Part shown: piece after piece, positions 18,688 through 27,633 of the stretch
Layout of the letters: each line of letters begins with the position of its first letter
Position numbering within the stretch: the stretch's first letter is position 1
Origin: Francisella sp. LA112445
GTDB taxonomy: Bacteria > Pseudomonadota > Gammaproteobacteria > Francisellales > Francisellaceae
Reading direction: 5' to 3'
DNA: 64,000 nt
NCBI RefSeq assembly: GCF_012224145.1
Contig: NZ_CP041030.1
Coordinates: 124,001 to 188,000 of the forward strand
Translations under genes and position numbers: made by a program
Notes under the pieces: generated by a model
The model's input: the letters and a program-made list of their open reading frames with translations, nothing else
The model's database searches: none
What the model was told of the DNA's origin: nothing

Positions 18688-19502
18688 GATATAAAGAATA
18701 TAAAAGTTTTGCAAAGATTAATCTCTTTTTACACATATTGAATAAAAGAGATGATGGTTATCATAATCTACAAACATGGTTTACATTTTTAGATTTAAAA
18801 GATGATTTAAAATTTAGATTTAATGACTCATCTGAAATCAATATCTCAAGCAATGTGGCGATCTCATCAAAAACTGATAATTTAGTGTATAAAGCTATAA
18901 AAGAGTTTCAAAAAGCTTTCAAAGTTCCCAGTGTAGGCGTTGATGTTGAGTTATCAAAGCAAATACCTATGGGAGCGGGGCTTGGTGGTGGAAGCTCTAA
19001 TGCCGCGACAACTCTTATGGCTATGAGAGATTTTTATATGCCTGAGTTGTCTAATCAAGATATGATGGGATTAGCTGCTAAACTTGGCGCGGATGTGCCA
19101 ATATTTCTATATGGTAAATCAGCATGGGCAGAAGGGATAGGTGACAGACTATATCATAAAGATTTTAAAGAACATTATGTGTTACTAATTAAGCCAAATA
19201 TTCATATAAGTACAAAAGAGTTTTTTGAAAGTGAAAAGCTTATTAAGACGACTAATTATTTATCTAAAGATCTAAGTTTTGATAAGAGATATATGCATAA
19301 TGACTTTGAGAATGTTTTTTTTACAAAGTATCCTGAATTTAATAACTATCTAAAAGGCTTAGATCCTGATTTTAGAATGACTGGGACAGGGTCATGTTTT
19401 TACTTACTGTCGCAATATGAAGATAAACTACAACAACTTGCAAGAAAAATTGATAAATCTCTTGACAAATGGGTGGTTAAGACATTAAACTATGCCTACT
19501 AA
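18675..19502 (+). CDS. ispE: 4-diphosphocytidyl-2-C-methyl-D-erythritol kinase
   Basis: A 275-residue GHMP kinase of the MEP isoprenoid pathway. The ATP-binding glycine motif [14 protein letters not shown] is near residue 98, the N-terminus has [12 protein letters not shown], and the C-terminal [11 protein letters not shown] is the third GHMP motif. The start overlaps lolB by 13 bp, so translation is probably coupled. tRNA-Gln follows 22 bp after the stop. Confidence 0.97.
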   Translation: MADLRYKEYKSFAKINLFLHILNKRDDGYHNLQTWFTFLDLKDDLKFRFNDSSEINISSNVAISSKTDNLVYKAIKEFQKAFKVPSVGVDVELSKQIPMGAGLGGGSSNAATTLMAMRDFYMPELSNQDMMGLAAKLGADVPIFLYGKSAWAEGIGDRLYHKDFKEHYVLLIKPNIHISTKEFFESEKLIKTTNYLSKDLSFDKRYMHNDFENVFFTKYPEFNNYLKGLDPDFRMTGTGSCFYLLSQYEDKLQQLARKIDKSLDKWVVKTLNYAY

Positions 19503-19524
19503 CTTTTAAGGTTAGTTCTTTAGT

Positions 19525-19599
19525 TGGGCTATCGCCAAGCGGTAAGGCAACGGGTTTTGATCCCGTCATGCGCAGGTTCGAATCCTGCTAGCCCAGCCA
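19525..19599 (+). tRNA. tRNA-Gln (anticodon TTG)
   Basis: A complete cloverleaf with encoded CCA. The acceptor stem pairs TGGGCTA (19525-19531) with TAGCCCA (19589-19595), followed by discriminator G and CCA. The D arm is GCC/GGC, the anticodon arm is ACGGG-TTTTGAT-CCCGT with anticodon TTG, and the T arm is GCAGG-TTCGAAT-CCTGC. Confidence 0.98.
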
Positions 19600-19697
19600 C
19601 ACAAATTCCCCAAATTTAAAACTATTTCATCAACTGACTTTTAGTTTAAAAATATATATAATTAATAGCTAACGTTGTATTAACTAATTTAAAAATT

Positions 19698-20612
19698 ATG
19701 TCTGAAAATTATCATATTGGTACACCTGGTAAAAAATGGGGTTTACAAGAGAAACAACAGTGGCTTAATGAGCAAAGTAAAAAAAGATCATATCATGAAG
19801 AAGCTGAGAAAAAGATACTAGCATTAACTACTGAGTTTGATGTAGAGGTATATCATGAATTGGAGTACTCTGTTGGCAGCTATAAATTATATGCTCTAAG
19901 AACTAAAAATTGGGATGCTTCTAAACCATCTATATTAGTTACTGGTGGAGTTCATGGGTATGAGACAAGTGGCGTTCAAGGAGCAATTAGCTTTGCTCAG
20001 ACAAGAGCTTTAGAGTTTGCTAAAGATTTCAATATAGTTATCTTACCATGTATAAGTCCATGGGGTTATGAAACAATTAACCGTTGGAATCCTAATGCCG
20101 TAGATCCAAATAGATCATTTTATCTAGATAGTGGTTGTCAAGAATCAGTTGCTGCAATGAAATATGTGTATTCTTTAAAGCAAGATTTTATAATGCATAT
20201 AGATTTACATGAGACTACAGATACTGATGATAGTGAGTTTAGACCTGCTTTAGCCGCTCGTGAAGGAATATCTATAGATAAGTGGGGAATCCCAGATGGT
20301 TTCTATTTAGTAGCTAATAGTAATAGACCTCATTATGAGTTTCAGAAATATATAATTGATGCAGTAGCTAAGGTTACTCATATCGCACCAACAGATCCAG
20401 ATACAACTATTCTTGGTGATGATACGATAAAAGATGGTGTTATGGCTTGTGATTCAGATAAAGAAAAACTATGTATGTCTCTATCTAATGCTGAATATAC
20501 AACTACTACAGAAGTATATCCAGATAGCCCAAAAACAAATCCTCAAGAATGTATTTTGGCCCAAGTTGAAGCAATAGCTGCTGGTATCGAATATATTAAA
20601 AAGAATAAATAG
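19698..20612 (+). CDS. M14-family zinc carboxypeptidase-like protein
   Basis: A 304-residue protein with the M14 zinc set: His86 and Glu89 in GGVHGYETSG and His171 in HIDLHETTD. The PNRSF substrate-pocket motif also fits M14 metallopeptidases or the related AstE deacylases. No signal peptide, so probably cytoplasmic. It may trim C-terminal residues from peptides or cleave a small amide. It stands 1 kb from the ATP-grasp/GNAT pair on the other strand, a combination of interest because peptidases and peptide ligases are often functionally paired. Confidence 0.85.
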   Translation: MSENYHIGTPGKKWGLQEKQQWLNEQSKKRSYHEEAEKKILALTTEFDVEVYHELEYSVGSYKLYALRTKNWDASKPSILVTGGVHGYETSGVQGAISFAQTRALEFAKDFNIVILPCISPWGYETINRWNPNAVDPNRSFYLDSGCQESVAAMKYVYSLKQDFIMHIDLHETTDTDDSEFRPALAAREGISIDKWGIPDGFYLVANSNRPHYEFQKYIIDAVAKVTHIAPTDPDTTILGDDTIKDGVMACDSDKEKLCMSLSNAEYTTTTEVYPDSPKTNPQECILAQVEAIAAGIEYIKKNK

Positions 20613-20620
20613 GTAAAACA

Positions 20621-21187
20621 ATGTTAAATGGTTTAATTAATGTTGCTGACTTTTTAGTTAGTATAGTCTTTGGTTTATATGCCTTTATATTGTTATTTAG
20701 GTTTTTCTTGCAGTGGGTAAAAGCAGATTTCTATAACCCTGTCTGTCAGATGATTATGCGTATTACGAATGCTATTATCCTGCCAATTAGGAAGCTTGTG
20801 CCAGGTTTTTTAAATTTAGACTGGTCATGTATTGTTGCGGTATATTTAGTTTTTGTTATTCAAGACTTACTTTTAGGCTTACTCAATGGCCTAGGGTTTG
20901 ATTTGACCTTTATATTTATAAAGCCTTTTGTGGATATAATCTTTGCTATCATAAATATGTATGTTTATTTGATAGTTATAAGAGCTATAGCTAGCTGGTT
21001 TATCCAAGGTGGGATGAATCCTATATTTATTGTAATTTTCCAAATTACAGAACCACTACTAGCAAGAGCTAGAAGTATTATAAAACCACGATCAGGATTT
21101 GATTTTTCGCCAATAATTGTTCTGATAGTACTATTTTGTATCCAGATATTTTTACAAAGTGTACTAGCTCAACTTTTTCATTATTAG
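20621..21187 (+). CDS. YggT family membrane protein
   Basis: A 188-residue protein with two copies of the YggT repeat, each two transmembrane segments: the first with FLQWVKADFYNPVCQMIMRIT, the second with ASWFIQGGMNPIFIVIFQITEPLLARAR. The family is conserved in bacteria and plastids and linked to envelope or division-related functions and osmotic stress, with no defined reaction. It starts 8 bp after the peptidase stop and ends convergent with the GNAT gene (4-bp overlap). Confidence 0.9.
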   Translation: MLNGLINVADFLVSIVFGLYAFILLFRFFLQWVKADFYNPVCQMIMRITNAIILPIRKLVPGFLNLDWSCIVAVYLVFVIQDLLLGLLNGLGFDLTFIFIKPFVDIIFAIINMYVYLIVIRAIASWFIQGGMNPIFIVIFQITEPLLARARSIIKPRSGFDFSPIIVLIVLFCIQIFLQSVLAQLFHY

Positions 21188-21624
21188 TTTTTAAATTTTA
21201 AGTTTTCTTTTATTAATAACATCTTATATGCAGCATCGCCATTCTCATAGTATTTGTCTATTTGTTTGCTAATTTTAAATCCTATATTTTTATATAAATT
21301 TATAGCTCGAGAATTGTTGATGTTTACCTCTAGAGAGATATCTTTTGTTGAGCTATTCATAACATATTCTAAAAGCTTTCTACCTAGTCCTTGTCCTTGA
21401 TAGTTTTGACAAACAGCAAGAGAGTATATTCTAATTGTTTTTTTATACTCAAAACATAGTATATATCCGGTTATAGAGTTATCTTTTTTAGAAACTAAGA
21501 AATATTTTTGTTTTTTTATATTGTATATAAACTGTTTTCTAGATATTTTGTCAGATAGAAATGTAGAGTTTTCTAGATTAAGAAGCTCTTCAAGATCTAC
21601 TAATTTAGCTTTAGTTATTTGCAT
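21184..21624 (-). CDS. GNAT N-acetyltransferase (RimI-like)
   Basis: A 146-residue GNAT fold protein. Acetyl-CoA binding motif A is QNYQGQGLGRKLLEYV, followed by SLEVNINNSRAINLYKNIGF, the typical RimI-like C-terminal segment, so an alpha-amino or small-molecule amine is a likely acceptor. Its start overlaps the end of the ATP-grasp gene by 14 bp, showing a two-gene operon and probably a shared pathway. Confidence 0.9.
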   Translation of the reverse strand: MQITKAKLVDLEELLNLENSTFLSDKISRKQFIYNIKKQKYFLVSKKDNSITGYILCFEYKKTIRIYSLAVCQNYQGQGLGRKLLEYVMNSSTKDISLEVNINNSRAINLYKNIGFKISKQIDKYYENGDAAYKMLLIKENLKFKN

Positions 21625-23077
21625 ATGGTAGTTTCTTATGGTTCATTCGATTGAGAAACTCCAACATTATTGTTGTATATAGTTGGTCACCTATATAAGC
21701 ATCTTCAATATCAGAATCGATAGATGGATTATCATTAATCTCAATAATGATAGGTTTGTTATTAATCACTTTAATGTCTATGCCATATAGCCCATTACCA
21801 ATAGTCTTTGCAGCCTTAAGAGCTATTTTGATAACAGCTTTATCAACTTGATGAATAGCAAATGCCTCAGATTTACCATGCTGTGTTGATTTTTTGTTAT
21901 GGTTAGTTATTTGCCAATGATCTTTTGCCATATAGTATTTACATGCATATATTGGCTTATTATTTAGTACTCCTATACGCCAATCAAAATCAGTATAATA
22001 ATATTTTTGCGCAATTATTATTGAAGATTGTTCAAACATATTATTAAGGATTTGATCTAAATCTTCAATAGAGCTGGCTTTTTTGACTCCCTTTGAGAAT
22101 GAACCATCAGGAATTTTTAGTACGATAGGTAGGCCAAGCTCATTAATTAATTCTTGAGGAGAGAAGTCATCATTTTTAAAGATAAGTTTGCCCTCTGGTG
22201 TAGGAATTCTATTTTTAGTCATCAAGTTATGCAAGTAAACTTTATTTGTACAACAAGTTATTGATTTTGTATCATCAATAACTACTAAATTATTGTCTTC
22301 AGCTTTTTTAGCAAAACTATAGCTATAATGGTTAATAGAAGTTGTCGTTCTAATAAAAAGCCCATCATATTCAAGTAGTTTCATATAATCATCTTTTGTT
22401 ATTAAGTCAGTATATATACCTAAGCTATTAGCTGCTTGTCGAAAGTTTTTTAGTGCTTTGCTATCGCTTGGAGGAAGAGTTTCATTAGGGTCATGTAGTA
22501 TTGCTAGATCATAGTGATAATTTTTTTTATTTTTTCGTTTACGCCAAACTTTACTACTAAAATTATTTAAAGCATTTGCAAAGATTGTCTGCTCACTATC
22601 ACTAAGTTGACTAATCTTACCAATAGTTATACTTTTTATTTTCCAAATGGCATTTTGTTTTTCTAGTATGGTTTCTAATATTGGGGATGGATACGATTCA
22701 AATATCTTTTTCGCCACTTTTTCGAGACCCTGTATATTAGCTACACCAAAGAAAATTTTCATATTAATATATTCGGTCTTAAGAGCATTAACAAGCTTAA
22801 TATCTTTATTAATCAAGTTGGATAATAGCATCTCCTCAAAGTGACTAATACTATTTAGAATTTCAACTGTTGGTATAATAGTATCTTTATTTGAGTGTGC
22901 TAATAAACAAGCATAATATCCTTGCTCTAGATAACCCATTTGTTCAGATAAATTAATAATATAATTTGGCTTTATACTAATGTTTTGTAGATATTGATGA
23001 GTTGTTTCTAAGTTTGAGTAAGGATAGTAGGGAGACCATACATCTTTGTTATCAATAAGTATTTTTAAGGGTTTCAT
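21611..23077 (-). CDS. RimK-like ATP-grasp ligase with RLAN-type N-terminal domain
   Basis: A 488-residue protein. The N-terminal ~200 residues fit the RimK-like ATP-grasp N-terminal (RLAN) region. Residues ~290-480 are a RimK/glutathione-synthase-like ATP-grasp: LPIVLKIPDGSFSKGVKK binds ATP, and IIEINDNPSID supplies the Mg2+-binding Glu and Asn. These enzymes join an amino acid or peptide carboxylate to an amine with ATP. It is first in an operon with the GNAT gene. The product is unknown: it may be a small peptide metabolite or a protein tag. It is too long and divergent for RimK itself. Confidence 0.87.
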   Translation of the reverse strand: MKPLKILIDNKDVWSPYYPYSNLETTHQYLQNISIKPNYIINLSEQMGYLEQGYYACLLAHSNKDTIIPTVEILNSISHFEEMLLSNLINKDIKLVNALKTEYINMKIFFGVANIQGLEKVAKKIFESYPSPILETILEKQNAIWKIKSITIGKISQLSDSEQTIFANALNNFSSKVWRKRKNKKNYHYDLAILHDPNETLPPSDSKALKNFRQAANSLGIYTDLITKDDYMKLLEYDGLFIRTTTSINHYSYSFAKKAEDNNLVVIDDTKSITCCTNKVYLHNLMTKNRIPTPEGKLIFKNDDFSPQELINELGLPIVLKIPDGSFSKGVKKASSIEDLDQILNNMFEQSSIIIAQKYYYTDFDWRIGVLNNKPIYACKYYMAKDHWQITNHNKKSTQHGKSEAFAIHQVDKAVIKIALKAAKTIGNGLYGIDIKVINNKPIIIEINDNPSIDSDIEDAYIGDQLYTTIMLEFLNRMNHKKLPYANN

Positions 23078-23215
23078 ATAACCTCTTGTTGTAATTAAGG
23101 CGAACGTATTATCTACCTTTTTTAATAAATTACAAGAGTTTTTACAAAAGATAAATTCAATATTTTCTCTTTAGAAAGTTCAAAATGTTATTATCAATAT
23201 AATAGGGTAATATTT

Positions 23216-25243
23216 TTGTATTTAATGATTGTAATAAGGCAAATGTGGTTGCTGATTATTTTGTTATTTACTAGTTTCAATTTTTGCTATTCATATGAGC
23301 ATATTGAAGACTTTAAATATAACCAAGAAATATCTCTATCAGGTGTTGTTAGTACTATCCCAAAGCAAAAGGATCACAAGTTAGAATTTATCTTTCATAC
23401 GTATAAATATGGAGATATCTTACTCAAAGCAGATAATAGTTATCGGCATTATTTAGTACCTGCTAGCAAACTTACTGTATTGGCAAAGATCTATAAACCA
23501 CATGAATATGATAATACTAATGCTTTTAATTATTCACAATACTTAGAGCATAATCATATTATAGCAATAGGTGATGTTAAAAATGGTTCGAAAATTACAT
23601 ATAATGGTACGGCATTCTTATCTTTGTCAGAAAGGCTTAGATACCATATTTATAATCACTTGCAGAGTCAGTTAAAAGGAAATGATTTAAGACCTTTCGT
23701 ATTAGCTTTGTTAATAGGGGATAAGGATTTTACTGAGTCAGAACGAAATCTATTAATAAATTCGGGAACCTCTCATCTAATGGTGATTTCTGGCTTACAT
23801 ATAGGTTTATTAGCATTTATTGCGTTCTTGGTTTTTAGGGGAGTGTGGTCTCTTTCTCCTAAACTATGTCGTAAGTTGCCAGCACAATATATTGGTGTTA
23901 TATCTTCGATTATTGTTGCTTTTAGTTATAGTTTGCTTGTTGGATTTAGTTTACCTACTCAACGAGCTGTCATTATGCTGTTGATAATAGTTATTTTATG
24001 GTTTACAAAAAAGAGAGTTTCAATTGTTAGGTCTGTCTTTATTGCATTTGTAGTAATATTATTACTAGACTTTAAATCTATTTATAGTACTAGCCTATGG
24101 CTTAGTTTTTCAGCTGTAGTATTGTTGGTTATTATTTCAATATTGCTACAACAATATAAGTCAAAGTTAGCTCATTTTCTTATACCACAAATTTATCTAA
24201 CAATATTTTTGATCCCTATCTCTGTTTATTATTTTGGTAGTTTCTCTCTAGTTTCGATTTTAGCAAATATCATTGCTATTCCATTAGTAAGTTTTGTGAT
24301 ATTGCCATTGCTATTATTTTGTTTGATTATTTCTTTTATAGGGCTGAAACTGTGGTTTATTCCTATATTCTTTTTAAAACTGTTATATGTATATTTGGAG
24401 TTTTTGACTAAGCATATTCAGCTTGTAGAATATTGGAGTTATTTTTCACTAACTAGCCTAATAATTGTGCTTGTCGGTATTACTTTATTGATTCTCCCTT
24501 TTTCTAAATCGGTTAGGTTGCTTGGATTGGTGATGTGTTTAGTCTTTTTCCAGTCACCTACAGACTTATCAAAGAAGTATAAATATTTTAATTTACATAT
24601 CTTTGATACTAGAGACCAGATGGTTTTAATTCAAAATAATGGTCAAAACCTTTTATATACATCAGCTAAGAATTTAGATAATGAATATATTCTATCTAAT
24701 ATTTTAGCGAATTATCTAAAACTTGAAGGTATTGATAAGATTGATTATATGATTGTTGTTGATGTTCAAAAGAGCTTCAGTTTAGAAAGTATTAAGCAGA
24801 TTATTCCAGTAGAAAGAACCATTTCAAATAGCGATAATGGTAACTTGGATTCAATAAAATGTAGCTATGAGAATAATCTATCATTTAATAATTTGCATAT
24901 TAAGTTTTTATCCAACAAGAACACTTGCTTCGTTGATCTTAAGTACTTAGATAGAGAGTTTTTGTTAGTTGATAATGCTAGTCTAAAGTCTCAAGAAGAA
25001 GTTTTTAACTTATACAGTAGAGTAGTTTCTCCAGATATTATAATTACGCCGGTAAAGCTGTATCCAAGACTTATTAATAATAGTTTTGATTATATTATCT
25101 ATATCTCAAATAACCTAGGAGAGCTGTATCAGCTTAATAATCTAAAGCATAAAGTACTCGATACATATGCAAACGGAGCTATAACGGTTCAGGTGAGTCA
25201 AGATAATAAGTTGAGTGTTATCTCTCAACTTAAGAAATACTAA
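23216..25243 (+). CDS. comEC: ComEC/Rec2 family DNA-uptake channel
   Basis: A 675-residue polytopic protein: an N-terminal DUF4131-like OB region, a central Competence domain (about 155-445) with LALLIGDKDFTESERNLLINSGTSHLMVISGLHIG, and a C-terminal beta-lactamase-like remnant. ComEC moves single-stranded DNA across the inner membrane. The C-terminal part lacks the His-rich metal motif of active MBL nucleases (it reads IVVDVQKSFS where SHxDxDH is expected). The start is uncertain: TTG at 23216 has AGGG 8 nt upstream, while ATG at 23225 has a poor distance. Confidence 0.9.
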   Translation: MYLMIVIRQMWLLIILLFTSFNFCYSYEHIEDFKYNQEISLSGVVSTIPKQKDHKLEFIFHTYKYGDILLKADNSYRHYLVPASKLTVLAKIYKPHEYDNTNAFNYSQYLEHNHIIAIGDVKNGSKITYNGTAFLSLSERLRYHIYNHLQSQLKGNDLRPFVLALLIGDKDFTESERNLLINSGTSHLMVISGLHIGLLAFIAFLVFRGVWSLSPKLCRKLPAQYIGVISSIIVAFSYSLLVGFSLPTQRAVIMLLIIVILWFTKKRVSIVRSVFIAFVVILLLDFKSIYSTSLWLSFSAVVLLVIISILLQQYKSKLAHFLIPQIYLTIFLIPISVYYFGSFSLVSILANIIAIPLVSFVILPLLLFCLIISFIGLKLWFIPIFFLKLLYVYLEFLTKHIQLVEYWSYFSLTSLIIVLVGITLLILPFSKSVRLLGLVMCLVFFQSPTDLSKKYKYFNLHIFDTRDQMVLIQNNGQNLLYTSAKNLDNEYILSNILANYLKLEGIDKIDYMIVVDVQKSFSLESIKQIIPVERTISNSDNGNLDSIKCSYENNLSFNNLHIKFLSNKNTCFVDLKYLDREFLLVDNASLKSQEEVFNLYSRVVSPDIIITPVKLYPRLINNSFDYIIYISNNLGELYQLNNLKHKVLDTYANGAITVQVSQDNKLSVISQLKKY

Positions 25244-25296
25244 TTAATACTGCAGGATTAGGATACAAATTTATAAAAGATTAGTTTATTTCTTTA

Positions 25297-25337
25297 TTAG
25301 AGATAATTGTTAAATTTTTGCAAAGTGTTATCTCTAA
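25297..25337. repeat. 10-bp inverted repeat between comEC and the acyltransferase gene
   Basis: TTAGAGATAA (25297-25306) and TTATCTCTAA (25328-25337) are exact inverse complements separated by 21 nt. No T-run follows, so it is not a normal terminator. It could be an operator or RNA structure in the leader of the acyltransferase gene. The rest of 25244-25459 holds nothing I recognise. Confidence 0.5.
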
Positions 25338-25459
25338 AATATTTTCAATATTACAAGGTTTAAAAATTAAGAATTATTAATCAATATATTTAGAGAAGAT
25401 ATTTTAAAAGCGTAGTCATAAGTGGTACTATATATTAAAGAAAATGTTTTTAAAATATT

Positions 25460-26350
25460 ATGATTAAAGCTCTAAAGTATACTTATTATGCTTTGTTCTC
25501 TACTACTTGTTTTTTATCAAGTGCTGTAGTTACTGTTATTCCAGTATTTTTCTTTTCGTTAATTAAGCTACTTGTGCCAGTTAGAAGTGTAAGATACTTT
25601 TGTACCTCTGCTGTTCAATACTGTGCAAGCTTATGGGTTAGTTATGCTATTTTAATTACAAAACTTTTTTCTCCCACGAAAATACAATTTGAACAGAATG
25701 CTAATTTAGACAAAAATAGTTCATATTTGATTATATGTAACCATAAAAGTTGGCTTGATACTTTTATATTGATGCTAGCCTTTCATAAGAAGATAGCTTT
25801 TCCTAAGTTTTTTATGAAAGTTCAGGTGTTTTTTATTCCAGTCTTAGGCTTAATTGCATGGGCTCTAGAGTTTCCAGCAATGAAAAGGTACTCAAAAGAG
25901 TATCTAACAGCGAATCCCGAGAAAAAAGGCGAAGATTTAAAGAAGACTTTTGAGTATTGTAAAGGCCTATCTCTAAGACCTACTACAATAGTCAATTTTG
26001 TTGAAGGAACTAGATTTTCTTTTGAAAAAGTAAAAAAAAGTAATTATAAAAATTTACTTAATCCTAAAGCTGGAGGTATCGCTGTAATACTAAAAAGCTT
26101 ATCAGACAGAATGTCTGGAATATTAAATACGACGATTGTCTATGATAATCCTGAGCAGACTTTGTGGGATTTTATGGTGAGAAAAACCAAAAATATAAAA
26201 GTAAGGGTAAATTTCATACCAATCTCGGATGTTCCTTTAGGGGATTATTTTAATAATGAAGAGGACAAAGAAAATTTTCAAAACTGGCTAAATGATATTT
26301 GGCAAAAAAATGATAATTATATTTCTCAACAGCAATCAGAGATAAGTTAA
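25460..26350 (+). CDS. 1-acylglycerol-3-phosphate O-acyltransferase family protein (PlsC-like)
   Basis: A 296-residue membrane-associated acyltransferase. The catalytic HX4D motif is NHKSWLD with His95 and Asp100, and the substrate motif EGTR occurs near residue 181. Two hydrophobic segments precede the catalytic region. The family acylates lysophosphatidate or related acceptors. The length resembles E. coli YihG (about 310) more than PlsC (about 245), so it may be an accessory acyltransferase. Monocistronic by appearance. Confidence 0.9.
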   Translation: MIKALKYTYYALFSTTCFLSSAVVTVIPVFFFSLIKLLVPVRSVRYFCTSAVQYCASLWVSYAILITKLFSPTKIQFEQNANLDKNSSYLIICNHKSWLDTFILMLAFHKKIAFPKFFMKVQVFFIPVLGLIAWALEFPAMKRYSKEYLTANPEKKGEDLKKTFEYCKGLSLRPTTIVNFVEGTRFSFEKVKKSNYKNLLNPKAGGIAVILKSLSDRMSGILNTTIVYDNPEQTLWDFMVRKTKNIKVRVNFIPISDVPLGDYFNNEEDKENFQNWLNDIWQKNDNYISQQQSEIS

Positions 26351-26528
26351 TTTTTAATAACTTTACAAATATATAAAAACAGGATATTGTACAAAATAAG
26401 TCGCTAGACCTTAAGATCTTTATTAAATGAGACTATATTGCTAACTTAATTATATTCATGATTTGATTATGTATTCTCATCTATACTAAGTCTGAGAAAG
26501 AATAACAACTCTAGTTTCTATTTTAATA

Positions 26529-27390
26529 GGTTCTGTGCACAAAAATAAATTCTCATCGAAGCCAAATAAAAGTACAAGCTAATTTAATCATACCCAGATA
26601 TGCTGAAATGGTTTTATCAAACCTAGAAAATACTCTTCTAAAATGCTTAATTTTAGAAAAGAAATTCTCTATCAAATGTCTTTCTTTGTATATTTGAATA
26701 TCAAAATCTATAGGGTTTATAGTATTTGATTTGCAGGGAATAACAGCTTCAGAGGATATATTTTGAATATGTTCTCTAATTTCATTAGAGTGATATGCTC
26801 TATCAGCGATAACTTTTGTATTATATACCTTCTGTAGTAGGTCTATTGCCACTTTACTATCATGAGTTTTACCTTCTGACAGTAATACTTCCAGCGGGTT
26901 GCCTAAAGCATCGGTCATAGCATGAATCTTGGTGGTTACTCCACCAACTGATCTACCAATTGCTTGGTTATCATTCTTGTCATATCCTGTAGCACAGGCA
27001 TGTGCTCTTGCTATCGTTGAGTCAAGCATAACTTCTTGTAAATCAGGATTTTGCACTGACTTAAATAATTTAGAGAATATGTCTTTATCACTCCAATCCT
27101 TAAAACGCTTATGTATTGATCTATATTTACCATAATAAAATGGTAACATTCTCCATTGGCAGCCTGTACGTAATACATAAAATACTGCTTCAATAAACAA
27201 TCTTAATTTGTCTTCATCATTGGTATGTATACCTTTTTGTGATTTTAAGAATAATAAAATACTTGACCAGAATACTTCTTTTATATGATAATGCATTTGC
27301 TAAACCCTTGGTATTTATTGTCTTTCAACTTCTAAATAACAACGGTTTAGCTATTTTCAATCTAATTTAGCTTTTTTTGTGCACAGAACC
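26529..27390 (-). mobile_element. IS5-family insertion sequence (ISFtu2-like), apparently intact
   Basis: An 862-bp element bounded by perfect 17-bp terminal inverted repeats (26529-26545 GGTTCTGTGCACAAAAA; 27374-27390 its inverse) and flanked by TA on each side, which fits a 2-bp target duplication. It carries one transposase gene on the minus strand. Size, IS5-type transposase and host resemble ISFtu2; naming rests on memory, not comparison. Confidence 0.9.
26553..27296 (-). CDS. IS5-family DDE transposase
   Basis: A 247-residue protein with an N-terminal DUF4096-like DNA-binding region (VLRTGCQWRMLPFYYGKY) and a DDE catalytic core: Asp in EVMLDSTIARAHA, Asp in VIADRAYHS and Glu in HLIENFFSKIKHFR, the latter within the Y(2)R(3)E(6)K-like signature. 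No frameshift or internal stop is seen, so the element may be active. It spans almost the whole distance between the terminal inverted repeats. Confidence 0.95.
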   Translation of the reverse strand: MHYHIKEVFWSSILLFLKSQKGIHTNDEDKLRLFIEAVFYVLRTGCQWRMLPFYYGKYRSIHKRFKDWSDKDIFSKLFKSVQNPDLQEVMLDSTIARAHACATGYDKNDNQAIGRSVGGVTTKIHAMTDALGNPLEVLLSEGKTHDSKVAIDLLQKVYNTKVIADRAYHSNEIREHIQNISSEAVIPCKSNTINPIDFDIQIYKERHLIENFFSKIKHFRRVFSRFDKTISAYLGMIKLACTFIWLR

Positions 27391-27393
27391 TAA

Positions 27394-27522
27394 TTAAAAT
27401 TAAACCTTTTTCCTCTTTCTTTGGAGGATGATAAACTTGATTCAAAGTTAGCTATGATTGCACCTAGTAGTCTTACTAACAAAGTATTTGATTTTATTTT
27501 GAGTCATTTGTTAGGCTCTTAA
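27394..27522 (+). pseudogene. Possible 3' remnant of a decayed gene beside the IS
   Basis: Directly after the IS right end a frame without a good start codes for about 42 residues (including KLAMIAPSSLTNKVFDF, ending LLGS) before TAA. Codon use looks coding-like, but there is no Shine-Dalgarno or upstream partner: sequence left of the IS is full of stops in all plus frames. It may be the tail of a gene lost by IS-linked deletion, or chance. I do not recognise the family. Confidence 0.25.
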
Positions 27523-27633
27523 ATTTGTTTAGGTAGAGTGGTTGAACTTTTCTAAAGCATGAATGGCTGTTTGAGATTGATTAGATATGTCAATATTTTC
27601 AAGTTTTTTAATATTGAAGAAGACATTATTAAA

